Shown here piece by piece: positions 8,813-16,773 of a stretch of 64,000 nucleotides of DNA. A model generated the notes under the pieces. It worked only from the letters and a program-made list of their open reading frames with translations, ran no database searches and was not told the origin of the DNA. This DNA is from Litoribacillus peritrichatus. Its GTDB lineage: Bacteria; Pseudomonadota; Gammaproteobacteria; Pseudomonadales; Litoribrevibacteraceae. The stretch lies in contig NZ_BAABBN010000012.1 of assembly GCF_039537985.1 (NCBI RefSeq), forward strand, positions 62,001 to 126,000. The letters are read 5' to 3'. Positions within the stretch are counted from its first letter, which is position 1. Every line of letters begins with the position of its first letter. The position numbers were made by a program, and so were the translations under genes.

Positions 8813-9967
8813 ATGAGCGAAAATAATAAGCCTACAGGCAATAATTACGAAGAAATCCACGCTGCTTTCGAGCACATTAAAGAAAAACACAGACGAGATC
8901 TTGGCGATACAGATGTACACTACATCAAAAAGATCAGACGATTTTCACGCCTGTTTGAAATAATTGGCCGTGGTTTAATCTGGATTCTTCCCGGCCCCTT
9001 CGCTTTGCTGGGCGTCCCCTTTCTGTTTCTTCACCGAAATCTGGAATCCATCGAAATAGGCCATAACGTCTTGCATGGCCAATACGACTCATTTGATGAA
9101 ATCCCCCAGTTTCACTCACGTAAATTCCGCTGGAAAGCCCCTGTGGATGAAGCCGCCTGGCGTCAGGAGCATAATGGCATCCATCATGTACATACTAATG
9201 TGCATGAAAAAGACCCGGATCTGAATCACGGATTCTTACGAACCAATGCTCAAATCCCTCATAACGTCTGGCACTATTTTCAGGTACCTATCTATTTATT
9301 CTTCGTATATCCAGCCATGCTGTATAACTTTAATTCTCAAAACCTGGGAAAAAACGACAAGTTTCGTGAACAAAGATTTCCTTTAGGCAACCAGGGCTAT
9401 GCAACGTTCGAAAACAGTGAAGCTCTGACAGATGACGAAATCAAAAAACGCCACCGTCGTTCCATTTGGCGCGTTTGGGTGAAGGAATACGGGGTTTTTC
9501 CTCTGCTTGCATTGTTCACTGGTTCGGGATTTTTTAAAGTTTTCCTCGCTAACCTGCTTGCGGATGCATTGAACAACTACTGGATTGCCCTGACCATCCA
9601 GGCCACTCATTTAACGGAACCCCTGCAACCGGAAGATGCGATTAAACACCAAGGCAAGTGGTATGTCTCGCAATTGGATTCTTCGGTCAATTTTAAAGGG
9701 TCACGATTGCAGAGCATTCTTTGGGGCCATTTAAACTATCAAGTCGAACATCATTTGTACCCGGATATCCCTTCACACAGATACCCTGACATCGCACTTG
9801 AAGTACAGGCCGTATGTAAAAAATACAACTTACCGTACAAAACGAACGAAAGTTGGTGGCAAGCCATTCGCAACTACATAGGACTTCTGTGGCAATATTC
9901 TTTTGATAAAAAAGATCAACAAGTAGCGCCTTCTTTTTTAGAAAAGGAAACTTCCAATGTTGGGTAA
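8813..9967 (+). CDS. Membrane fatty acid desaturase
   Basis: 384 residues with the three histidine boxes of the acyl-lipid/acyl-CoA desaturase family: HNVLHGQYD (~82), RQEHNGIHHVHTN (~118) and YQVEHHLYPDIP (~307), the last a QVEHH box. Two pairs of hydrophobic segments flank the boxes (for example GLIWILPGPFALLGVPFLFL), as expected for an integral-membrane di-iron enzyme. It inserts a double bond using electrons from a ferredoxin-type donor. The stop overlaps the start of the next gene, a flavodoxin/ferredoxin-type reductase, by 11 bp, which supplies that electron chain. Confidence 0.93.
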   Translation: MSENNKPTGNNYEEIHAAFEHIKEKHRRDLGDTDVHYIKKIRRFSRLFEIIGRGLIWILPGPFALLGVPFLFLHRNLESIEIGHNVLHGQYDSFDEIPQFHSRKFRWKAPVDEAAWRQEHNGIHHVHTNVHEKDPDLNHGFLRTNAQIPHNVWHYFQVPIYLFFVYPAMLYNFNSQNLGKNDKFREQRFPLGNQGYATFENSEALTDDEIKKRHRRSIWRVWVKEYGVFPLLALFTGSGFFKVFLANLLADALNNYWIALTIQATHLTEPLQPEDAIKHQGKWYVSQLDSSVNFKGSRLQSILWGHLNYQVEHHLYPDIPSHRYPDIALEVQAVCKKYNLPYKTNESWWQAIRNYIGLLWQYSFDKKDQQVAPSFLEKETSNVG

Positions 9968-11045
9968 GATGAAACAAAAACTACACCCTTTATTGATCAA
10001 GCACTTAGGAAGAGATCGCCTAGAGTACTTCGCCAGCAATACGATGAATATAGCGACCCAGGCGTTTGATTCCTTCATATGGAGCTATCAATGCCAAGCA
10101 AAGATCATCGAAGTTCGTCAGGAAACAGCGGACACCAAAACCTTTGTGTTATTGCCAAATCAGCATTTCAAACAACCTCTGCCCGGACAACACATCGAGA
10201 TCACCGTAGACACTGACAACTCTGGCTCACCCACCGCTCGTTGTTATACATTATCTGAAATCCAGCAAGACACGGTTTCCATCACCGTGAAAAATAACCC
10301 GGATGGAAAAGTGTCATCCTGGCTCCATCAATACGGCAGAGCTGGCATGATCCTTAATATATCTTCGCCCAGAGGACAGTTCATTTATCGTTCTCAGGAA
10401 AAGCTCTTGTTTGTTTCAGCCGGTTCAGGAGTGACTCCTTGTTTCGCCATGCTCAAGGCACTTGAAAGCACTAAAAAGCCCGTCGACATTGCCTTTTATT
10501 ACCGCACCAGAAACCCCGAACAAACCATTTTTCAGAAACAACTGGAACAGACCGGTCAATCCGTCACTGTCAACTTTAGCTATTCGCAACCAAAGGATAC
10601 TTCCTCTCAAGCGCACTTGCCCCATCAACTGGCAGAAATGTATCCAGACATTAACGAAAGACATATTTATTTATGTGGGCCAGAATCATTCAAAAATGAG
10701 GTCGTCGCCCATTTGAAGTCCACGGGTTATGATTTGGATAATCTCCAGGTGGAGAACTTCCGCCCTCCTGAGGTCTCTGTCGATGAATCCAGCCGACTGG
10801 AAGGCCGTGCATCCGTCCTGCTGAAAGAAAGAAACATACAGTTTGAAATTGATGCCCAAACCAACCAAACAATTCTTGAAGCCGCAGAATCTCAAGGCAT
10901 ACAACTTGAACATGGCTGCCGAACCGGGATGTGTGGGACTTGCCGTACACGCTTAATCTCAGGCAAAGTCTCCGGCCAACAATTAGGTAACAGCATCTAC
11001 CCCTGTACCAGCTATCCGGCCTCGTCCAAGATCGTGCTTGAATAA
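9957..11045 (+). CDS. Ferredoxin reductase with C-terminal 2Fe-2S domain (desaturase electron donor)
   Basis: 362 residues. An FAD-binding beta-barrel (RCYTLSEIQ; KVSSWLHQYGRAG) is followed by an NAD(P)-binding domain (FVSAGSGVTPCFAMLKAL; IYLCGPESFKNEVV). The C-terminal plant-type ferredoxin domain has the C-x4-C-x2-C ligand cluster HGCRTGMCGTCRTRL with a distal Cys near the end (IYPCTSY). This domain order matches hybrid reductases that feed desaturases or hydroxylases. It overlaps the upstream desaturase gene by 11 bp, strongly implying a functional pair. Confidence 0.92.
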   Translation: MLGKMKQKLHPLLIKHLGRDRLEYFASNTMNIATQAFDSFIWSYQCQAKIIEVRQETADTKTFVLLPNQHFKQPLPGQHIEITVDTDNSGSPTARCYTLSEIQQDTVSITVKNNPDGKVSSWLHQYGRAGMILNISSPRGQFIYRSQEKLLFVSAGSGVTPCFAMLKALESTKKPVDIAFYYRTRNPEQTIFQKQLEQTGQSVTVNFSYSQPKDTSSQAHLPHQLAEMYPDINERHIYLCGPESFKNEVVAHLKSTGYDLDNLQVENFRPPEVSVDESSRLEGRASVLLKERNIQFEIDAQTNQTILEAAESQGIQLEHGCRTGMCGTCRTRLISGKVSGQQLGNSIYPCTSYPASSKIVLE

Positions 11046-11056
11046 CACAATTCATC

Positions 11057-11091
11057 GCCAGATTAGCAACTGGATAAGTTGCTAATCTGGC
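11057..11091 (+). terminator. Perfect 15-bp hairpin after the reductase gene
   Basis: GCCAGATTAGCAACT (11057-11071) pairs perfectly with 11077-11091, leaving a five-base loop. It lies 11 bp after the reductase stop codon. There is no T-run, so it may act as a Rho-dependent end, a processing or stabilising hairpin, or a bidirectional end of transcription. Confidence 0.6.
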
Positions 11092-11303
11092 ACTCCATAA
11101 CCTACCCTGTAACTCTACAGTCTCTTAATTTTATTGATCTGAAACACTTACTGATATATTTATTAATAAAATAAGCGTACTCTGTTCGATTTTACGGTTA
11201 AACTTACCAGCAAAGTGAGTGTCTATGTGACTCAGGAAGATATTAGTCTGAGTTGATGAGTCAAGGAATGACCCTGATATTCCTGTCAAAAAGAATGAGC
11301 ATT

Positions 11304-11549
11304 ATGTCTACCGATTTTTATGTTTTTAGTGGCTTTCTTTATTTAAGTGTTGGAATGCTTTATTTTCTCGCTACCGCGACAGGAAAATTCAACGCCGAAC
11401 TGCAAAACCTGAGCAAGTCAGAAGCGGCATTAAACCTGTTAGCTCTGTTTATGGTCTGTTTGGCTTGCTGGTGGATTGTGTTTGCTCTGAAGCCTCTCTT
11501 CAAACCTGCTCAAAAATCTATCCACGCCCACGCAAAATCACCGGATTAA
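11304..11549 (+). CDS. Small two-helix membrane protein, paralogue of the gene at 11761
   Basis: 81 residues from the ATG at 11304; the frame extends to 11253, but MSTDFYVFSG aligns with the start of the downstream paralogue. Two transmembrane helices flank a short polar loop (GKFNAELQNLSKSE), the second being NLLALFMVCLACWWIVFALK. It aligns along its length with the 73-residue protein at 11761 (shared pattern G-x-F-x2-[DE]-L-x2-L-x-K, NLLAL, WW[IV]V). No known family recognised. The long upstream region (11092-11303) is AT-rich and probably holds its promoter. Confidence 0.65.
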   Translation: MSTDFYVFSGFLYLSVGMLYFLATATGKFNAELQNLSKSEAALNLLALFMVCLACWWIVFALKPLFKPAQKSIHAHAKSPD

Positions 11550-11760
11550 ATCCTCGGTGATTGGTTTGTAGATCTCGTCTGCACTAAAGCCGCCTTCCCT
11601 CCTACCTCTACAGAAAATTAAGACATTTCTCCGATAAAAAAAGCATAAAACCTACATTCTTTTCTCATTTCTTAAAGTTGAGAAATATCTGCCCTATTTT
11701 TAATTGCTTTTACGCTTTATTCAGCCATCCTGAAAGAAACGCTTTCAAGAAATAAATATT

Positions 11761-11982
11761 ATGTTTCATGGGCCATTAGTATTTATTATCGCTGTTTACC
11801 TGTATTTTGGGGTCTTGTTCTTCATAAGCCACAGCAGTGGCCAGTTCGAAGAAGATTTGATTGGCCTACAAAAAAAAGAACAACTCACCAACTTACTTGC
11901 GCTGTTGCTGGTTTCAATAGCAAGCTGGTGGGTGGTTCTGGCCATGAAGACGCTTCATAAAAAGATGCGGTTATCTGTCTGA
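11761..11982 (+). CDS. Small two-helix membrane protein, paralogue of the gene at 11304
   Basis: 73 residues. Layout is TM helix, loop SGQFEEDLIGLQKKEQ, TM helix NLLALLLVSIASWWVVLAMK, short basic tail, which follows the 11304 protein nearly position for position. The two are tandem duplicates separated by 211 bp of AT-rich sequence, each probably with its own promoter. The inverted motif GAAACGCTTTC lies just upstream of the start. Function unknown. Confidence 0.65.
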   Translation: MFHGPLVFIIAVYLYFGVLFFISHSSGQFEEDLIGLQKKEQLTNLLALLLVSIASWWVVLAMKTLHKKMRLSV

Positions 11983-11995
11983 CCCAACAAACCTC

Positions 11996-12649
11996 CTATA
12001 CTTCGATAAAGTTATTTCCTTTAAATGTGCGAACTGCATGCCCTCTGATTAACTGGTGATGCTGCATCCGCAGTTCCCCTCTGGCCAGCTGTTGTTTAGC
12101 CAACGCTTCCTGTTCCAATTTATAACGGATAAGTTGCCAAGCTATCTTTTTATTTTGGTGCTGACTCCGCTCCGTTTGAACTTTTACCGACAGCCCTGAC
12201 GCTTTATGTGTAATTTGAACGGCACTGTCAGTGGTGTTTACATGCTGACCGCCGGAACCTCCAGCCCTGCACGTTTTTATCCTAAAATCGGATGAAGCCA
12301 GATGGGCAGATGCTTTAGGTTCCCAAACGGAAGCATTCAAAAACCAATTTTTTCGACCATGTTTCGGACGATATGGACTTTTGCAAACCCACTTTAAAGT
12401 ACCATTCCAGTGTTGATACACCCGTGACTTGATGTCATCAGTAACAGATGCATCGTCCATTGTGCCCAGCGGTTTAATGGCAACCAAAACCGACTTATAG
12501 GTTACGGAAGAACGGCCAGGTTCATACTCAAGAATATTTGCATCCAGCCCGACGTCAGCCATTTCTTTCAAAAGCAGTTTTAAAGCATTCGCGACAGCGA
12601 GACAGCATTCCTCCGGCCCCTGACCGGATGACAATTGAATCAGCAACAT
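11996..12649 (-). CDS. prfH: Peptide chain release factor H (PrfH)
   Basis: 217 residues, slightly longer than E. coli PrfH. QLSSGQGPEECCLAV at the N-terminus, SPYRPKHGRKNWF in the middle, and the release-factor catalytic GGQ loop (RAGGSGGQHVNTTDSAV, about residue 130) are hallmarks. There is no stop-codon-recognition domain. PrfH hydrolyses peptidyl-tRNA on damaged ribosomes; the cognate E. coli RtcB2-PrfH pair has been linked to recovery from colicin E3-type cleavage of the 16S decoding centre. Its start overlaps the end of rtcB2 by 10 bp, indicating translational coupling. Confidence 0.95.
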   Translation of the reverse strand: MLLIQLSSGQGPEECCLAVANALKLLLKEMADVGLDANILEYEPGRSSVTYKSVLVAIKPLGTMDDASVTDDIKSRVYQHWNGTLKWVCKSPYRPKHGRKNWFLNASVWEPKASAHLASSDFRIKTCRAGGSGGQHVNTTDSAVQITHKASGLSVKVQTERSQHQNKKIAWQLIRYKLEQEALAKQQLARGELRMQHHQLIRGHAVRTFKGNNFIEV

Positions 12650-13923
12650 TTGCCACCTCCTGGTCGTCGAGCATATCCAGGAGACTTTGTCCTAGCTTCA
12701 CTTTTAGAACCCGTCGCTTTGCTGGATAAAGTTTTAAATGTCAGTACCGGTGAAAATTCAGCAATGACGTCCACTAAGTTAGCTTCCACCAAATCACTGA
12801 CCACCACATCCACGGCCTTATAAGCCTCCGGCGCCTCTTCATACAACAATGCTTTATCATCGCATATTACGCGACTTCCCAACTTGGTGCGTTCAAGCGC
12901 CTTGCGTGTAAACCTTGATTTAAGCCTGGCTTCACATTCAGTACGAACCCATTTCCTTCCGGCGCCGTGGGCAAGAGAATACAAACTTACTTCACACGCT
13001 TTTGGCTGAACTAAATAACTGATTGAACCACGAGAGCCCGGAATCATTACAACCCCTTGGTCAGCGGGCGTCGCACCTTTGCGATGAATCCAGCCACGAT
13101 CACCCGCAAACGAGCCTTGAGATACCAGATTATGATTAACATCCAACACCACATCGGATGACCGATTGTCCAGGTCAACAAGCTTACGATTCAGCGCACT
13201 CAGCATTCGAGCCGCAATGATCGAGCGGTTCACTTCAGCCCAGCGTAATGCAAAGTCATGCTTTCTCATATACGCCTGAGCTTCTTCGGAATCAGCAGCA
13301 AGACCCTGATGACCAAATTGATCGACATGCTGACGAAGGATGGACTCACCCAAACCGCGTGAGCCACTGTGTACCAATAAATAGAGTTGAGCAGAATCGA
13401 GCCCTAAGGCATCAAACCGACTCTGATCCACGACTTTTGAGATTTTCTGAAACTCAGCAAAATGGTTTCCGCCACCGATCGTGCCAATGCTCTTAATAAA
13501 ATCACGTTCTGTCTGATCCGAATGATCTGGATTCGTAGATAAACCATCCGTTGCTAATGCTTGTTGCAACAGGCTCAAGCCATGGTCTGACCAAAATAGT
13601 TGATCCGAAAAAGCACTGGTTCTTAGTTTATTCTCCAGCTTATCAAGCTTTACTTTACGCGTTAAAAGATCCGTTCGTACCAACGACATACCGCAGCCGA
13701 TGTCATTACCCACTAACGCAGGATAAATCATGTTGTTACTAAAACACGCAGCCCCGATGGGATAACCCCTGCCGGGATGTAAATCGGGTAAACCGACCAC
13801 TTGAGCCATGCCCTTTAAGGTTGCTACATGAGTTAATTGTTGTATTGCTTCGCCTTCGATCCAGTTTTCATCGGACGCAATAAGGCGTGTATGTTCACTC
13901 AAGAACTGTATGGAATTGCCCAT
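12640..13923 (-). CDS. rtcB2: RNA-splicing ligase RtcB2 (PrfH-associated)
   Basis: 427 residues from the ATG at 13923 (MGNSIQFLSEHTRLIAS); an upstream in-frame extension to 14004 lacks family similarity. RtcB metal and GMP-binding motifs are intact: VGNDIGCGMSLV, GGGNHFAEF, HSGSRGLGE, PGSRGSISY and SLAHGAGRKW. RtcB joins RNA 3'-phosphate or 2',3'-cyclic phosphate to 5'-OH ends with GTP and Mn2+. The PrfH-linked class is thought to reseal cleaved 16S rRNA. The start codon has only a weak Shine-Dalgarno sequence (GGTAG, rather distant), in contrast with the leader ORF upstream. Confidence 0.95.
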   Translation of the reverse strand: MGNSIQFLSEHTRLIASDENWIEGEAIQQLTHVATLKGMAQVVGLPDLHPGRGYPIGAACFSNNMIYPALVGNDIGCGMSLVRTDLLTRKVKLDKLENKLRTSAFSDQLFWSDHGLSLLQQALATDGLSTNPDHSDQTERDFIKSIGTIGGGNHFAEFQKISKVVDQSRFDALGLDSAQLYLLVHSGSRGLGESILRQHVDQFGHQGLAADSEEAQAYMRKHDFALRWAEVNRSIIAARMLSALNRKLVDLDNRSSDVVLDVNHNLVSQGSFAGDRGWIHRKGATPADQGVVMIPGSRGSISYLVQPKACEVSLYSLAHGAGRKWVRTECEARLKSRFTRKALERTKLGSRVICDDKALLYEEAPEAYKAVDVVVSDLVEANLVDVIAEFSPVLTFKTLSSKATGSKSEARTKSPGYARRPGGGKCC

Positions 13924-14036
13924 AAAAATATCTACCAGATAATTATTTATAAAGGCAGACTGGGAGTAATGAATCGAAATACAAGAGACAGATCGTATTA
14001 ACAAAAATGATGTTAATAACGATCAATCAAAATAGA

Positions 14037-14106
14037 ATTAACCCAATCTGCAAGGAGATGAAACAAAATTTATATACAACATGATGTACCTCCTTAATTG
14101 GGTAAT
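14037..14106 (-). promoter_or_regulatory. Leader hairpin sequestering a perfect SD with an anti-SD-like arm
   Basis: Read on the minus strand, ATTACCCAAT (14106-14097) pairs with ATTGGGTTAAT (14047-14037) with one bulge. Inside, the Shine-Dalgarno AAGGAGGT (14095-14088) pairs with ATCTCCTT (14059-14052), eight pairs including one G-U. The loop contains the leader ATG. The downstream arm therefore copies the anti-SD CUCCUU of 16S rRNA. No run of T follows, so it does not look like an intrinsic terminator. It lies upstream of an rRNA-repair operon, which suggests it senses ribosomes lacking an intact 16S tail. Confidence 0.55.
14038..14082 (-). CDS. Putative 14-codon leader peptide upstream of rtcB2
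   Basis: ATG at 14082-14080 is preceded, at five-base spacing, by TAAGGAGGT (14096-14088), a nine-base perfect complement of the 16S rRNA 3' tail. The frame reads MLYINFVSSPCRLG and stops at TAA 14040-14038, 114 bp before rtcB2. Such a strong ribosome site on such a short frame suggests a regulatory leader rather than a functional product. Not experimentally supported. Confidence 0.45.
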   Translation of the reverse strand: MLYINFVSSPCRLG

Positions 14107-14191
14107 GCGGCAATGGCCTGTGAAGAATGGCGCGTATCTTAATCCATTTGGCGGCCAAGTCAACAAAAAGATATAAGACTATAACTTTTAA

Positions 14192-14671
14192 TTATACGGC
14201 CGTCTCATATTCATCCAACTTGATCATTTCTATTGTTGTATCCACAGAATCGGCCGTTACCACTTCATAACTCGGGCCGCCCATATCCACTAACAATGTC
14301 GTAAAGCCCATGTAGTTCCTCATCAAGCGCCCAAGTTCCAGAGAAATATTATTGGTTTCCATTGCCTTGGCAATTTCCCACTCCAACCTGAGCAACAAGT
14401 TGCCTTTCTCAAGCGCCGCTAATTTAAAACGTCGGTAATCCGTGCTTCTTGGGTCTTTTGTCAGTGCTTCTGCGATTTCAGGGATGATTTCGGCGTATTT
14501 AACAGTCAACTGCTTGTCTTCGATGAACTTGCCTTGGGCGTTATACACCCCGATCACAGCACCACGTTTGAGGGCATTACAATACTCATCCCGGCTAATG
14601 TAACCCACGTCAATTTTTAGATTTTCACGGGGAATTAAAAAATTTGAACCAACAAGATCTTTCTCAATCAT
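14192..14671 (-). CDS. Hypothetical cytoplasmic protein
   Basis: 159 residues; ATG at 14671 preceded by AAGGAG at good spacing. It has a short beta-rich N-terminal part (IGVYNAQGKFIEDKQL) and a longer helical C-terminal part (LLLRLEWEIAKAMETNNISLELGRLM). No signal peptide or membrane segment, and no family recognised. It stands alone between the rtcB2 leader and a repeat-containing intergenic region. Confidence 0.7.
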   Translation of the reverse strand: MIEKDLVGSNFLIPRENLKIDVGYISRDEYCNALKRGAVIGVYNAQGKFIEDKQLTVKYAEIIPEIAEALTKDPRSTDYRRFKLAALEKGNLLLRLEWEIAKAMETNNISLELGRLMRNYMGFTTLLVDMGGPSYEVVTADSVDTTIEMIKLDEYETAV

Positions 14672-14976
14672 GATAGTTACTCCTTATCCTTGGATATTGG
14701 TACTCAATGAGCCATAAAATCTTTTTATGGCTTGATTGCATGAGCCTTTTCAATGTATTCAATGGCTGTATATTCAACAGCTGCGTATTCAATCACTATG
14801 CAGTCAGCTACTGCCTACCTACTCAATGACTGGCTGCCCATCAACTATGCTTTCAACAGAACACTTCTAAGTCGTGAGCATTATACCTTCGACTTTTTCC
14901 AGTTTTAATGTCGATTCACTTACAACGGTGTAAGAAAGTACGGACAAATATCTTGACTAACCGGTAGAGATTACAC
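14672..14976. other. Intergenic region with a perfect hairpin and three short direct repeats
   Basis: 305 bp between divergent genes. AGCCATAAAA (14710-14719) pairs perfectly with 14723-14732 around a three-base loop. Three 13-15-bp units of the form TGTATTCAATGGC / TGTATATTCAACAGC / TGCGTATTCAATCAC run from 14754 to 14796. The region must contain both divergent promoters; no known regulator site is recognised. Confidence 0.5.
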
Positions 14977-15489
14977 ATGAAATCACAGAAAAATTTGTTT
15001 GGTCGTTTCATCAAAGACATTGCTCCTGGCACACTAACCTGGATCGGTCTTCGTCCAAAAAGAAAACACGACATGATTCCTGTAAAAGCTGCCAATGCTA
15101 TTGAGGGGCTGGGACTGGAAGGCGATCACCGCTGTGAAAAGACCCCTGGTTCTGCCAGGCAAGTTACAATCATTTCAGAAGAATACATTCAGCAAATCGA
15201 GCACTTCACACACAGAGAACAAATTAGCCCGGAAGTACTTCGTAGGAACCTGGTAGTCAAAGGATTAAACCTGACAGCCATTCGACATCAAACCTTTCAG
15301 ATTGGTGAAGCAATATTTGAAGCAACCGCCCTTTGCCACCCTTGCTCCAGAATGGAACAAGCATTAGGAAAAGGCGGGGTTGCAGCCATGCTAGGCCACG
15401 GAGGTTTATGCGCCCGGATCATCAAGTCCGGGCGATTTCAGGTTGGTGACAAAGTTGAGGTTTTATTGCCCATCGAACAAGAAAAGTAA
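14977..15489 (+). CDS. MOSC domain protein
   Basis: 170 residues. The MOSC fold is shown by GLGLEGDHRCEKTPGSARQVTI near the N-terminus, RRNLVVKGLNL in the middle and the conserved cysteine segment ATALCHPCSRMEQALG near residue 130. MOSC proteins are sulfur-carrier or molybdenum-cofactor-handling domains related to the C-terminus of Moco sulfurase and to YiiM/YcbX, which reduce N-hydroxylated substrates. Stand-alone, no partner domain. The modABC molybdate transporter lies elsewhere in the window. Confidence 0.9.
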   Translation: MKSQKNLFGRFIKDIAPGTLTWIGLRPKRKHDMIPVKAANAIEGLGLEGDHRCEKTPGSARQVTIISEEYIQQIEHFTHREQISPEVLRRNLVVKGLNLTAIRHQTFQIGEAIFEATALCHPCSRMEQALGKGGVAAMLGHGGLCARIIKSGRFQVGDKVEVLLPIEQEK

Positions 15490-15507
15490 TGAATAACTCA
15501 GCACCCA

Positions 15508-16689
15508 CTAAGTTGCCGTCGCCCGGTTAGCAAACCACACCACTTCATTGCCTTTTTCGGGTTGTACCGGCACCAATCGAGCCAACAACAACGATACACC
15601 CGCCATCACTGCCCCGGTTAAAAACACCGCTGCGGGCGAAACCAACCAGAGCAACCCATAAGCCGCAGGTAAAACAACCGCTGCGATGTGATTAATAGAA
15701 AAGGCGACGCCGGCAGTGGGCGCAATGTCTTTGGGATTGGCTATTTTTTGAAAATACGTTTTCTGAGCGATCGCCATTGAAAACAACAAATGATCAATAA
15801 TGTATAAAGCCACAGCCACCCAAGGCGAGGTTACAAACGCATAGGCAACAAACACTGCAATCAAACCAACGTATTCAACCGTCAATGCTCTACGCTCCCC
15901 CCATACTCCGATTAACTTGCCAATTTTAGGCGCAAAAAGCATATTCAGAAGCCCGTTGGCCAAAAACATAATGGACACTTCTGCCGCAGAAAATCCAAAC
16001 TTTTCTACCATCAGAAAACCCGCAAACACCACGAAAATCTGCCGTCTTGCTCCCCCCATAAAGGTCAGGGCGTAGTACAACCAATACCGCTTACGAACGA
16101 TCAATTTCTTGTGTTGTTCCACTTTTTGCGGGAAATGAGGAAAGAAGACCCAGCAGAAAATGGCTAAAACCACTGTCACGCCCCCGCCGATCAGGTAAAC
16201 CGCTTCCATCTCAACATTCAGAATATCCAGCGTCAGCCAGACTAAACCAAACGCAATTAACCCAGAGAATGAACCAACGGCCATCAGCCGCCCCATTTGA
16301 TGCGCTGCTTCTTCTTTTTTAAACCATTGAAGCGATAAAGATTGATTGATCGTCTCATAATAATGAAACCCGATGGACATCAGCACTGTGGTGCAATAAA
16401 GGCCAACTTCGGTAGGAAAAAAACCAGTAACTGCCGTGCCGATGCCCGTAATCAACAAAGAGCACAATGCAACGGTTTGTTCTTTGAGGAATATCAATAA
16501 CAACACAGCCCCAAACGCCAGAAAACCGGGAATTTCACGCAAAGATTGTAATATGCCTATTTCGACCCCCGTAAATGCAGCTCTTTCAATGGCAAAGTTA
16601 TTCAGCAAAGCTTGCCACACACCAAATGAAATCGGCATGGCAGCGGCCATCACAAATAATAGAATCTCAGGTCGTTGAAACCTTCTCAT
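15508..16689 (-). CDS. Major facilitator superfamily transporter
   Basis: 393 residues with about twelve hydrophobic helices, a basic central loop (HKKLIVRKRYWLYY) and the usual two six-helix halves. The charged A-loop motif is replaced by weaker sequences (GRLMAVGSFSGLI; KIGKLIGVWGERRAL), as in several uncharacterised permease groups. The substrate cannot be inferred. It is divergent from an AraC regulator whose start is 85 bp away, so that regulator probably controls it. Confidence 0.88.
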   Translation of the reverse strand: MRRFQRPEILLFVMAAAMPISFGVWQALLNNFAIERAAFTGVEIGILQSLREIPGFLAFGAVLLLIFLKEQTVALCSLLITGIGTAVTGFFPTEVGLYCTTVLMSIGFHYYETINQSLSLQWFKKEEAAHQMGRLMAVGSFSGLIAFGLVWLTLDILNVEMEAVYLIGGGVTVVLAIFCWVFFPHFPQKVEQHKKLIVRKRYWLYYALTFMGGARRQIFVVFAGFLMVEKFGFSAAEVSIMFLANGLLNMLFAPKIGKLIGVWGERRALTVEYVGLIAVFVAYAFVTSPWVAVALYIIDHLLFSMAIAQKTYFQKIANPKDIAPTAGVAFSINHIAAVVLPAAYGLLWLVSPAAVFLTGAVMAGVSLLLARLVPVQPEKGNEVVWFANRATAT

Positions 16690-16773
16690 AATACCTTCCC
16701 TATGCGTTTATCTATGATCGAACGATCAGACTGAGACTTTAAATATTATGAGAAATGACGTATACAGAGTTAT

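Noticed and set aside
14037..14106. Intrinsic terminator reading of the rtcB2 leader hairpin
   Set aside because: The stem is good, but no T-run follows on the minus strand and the loop holds an ATG at ideal spacing from a perfect SD, so a regulatory leader fits better.
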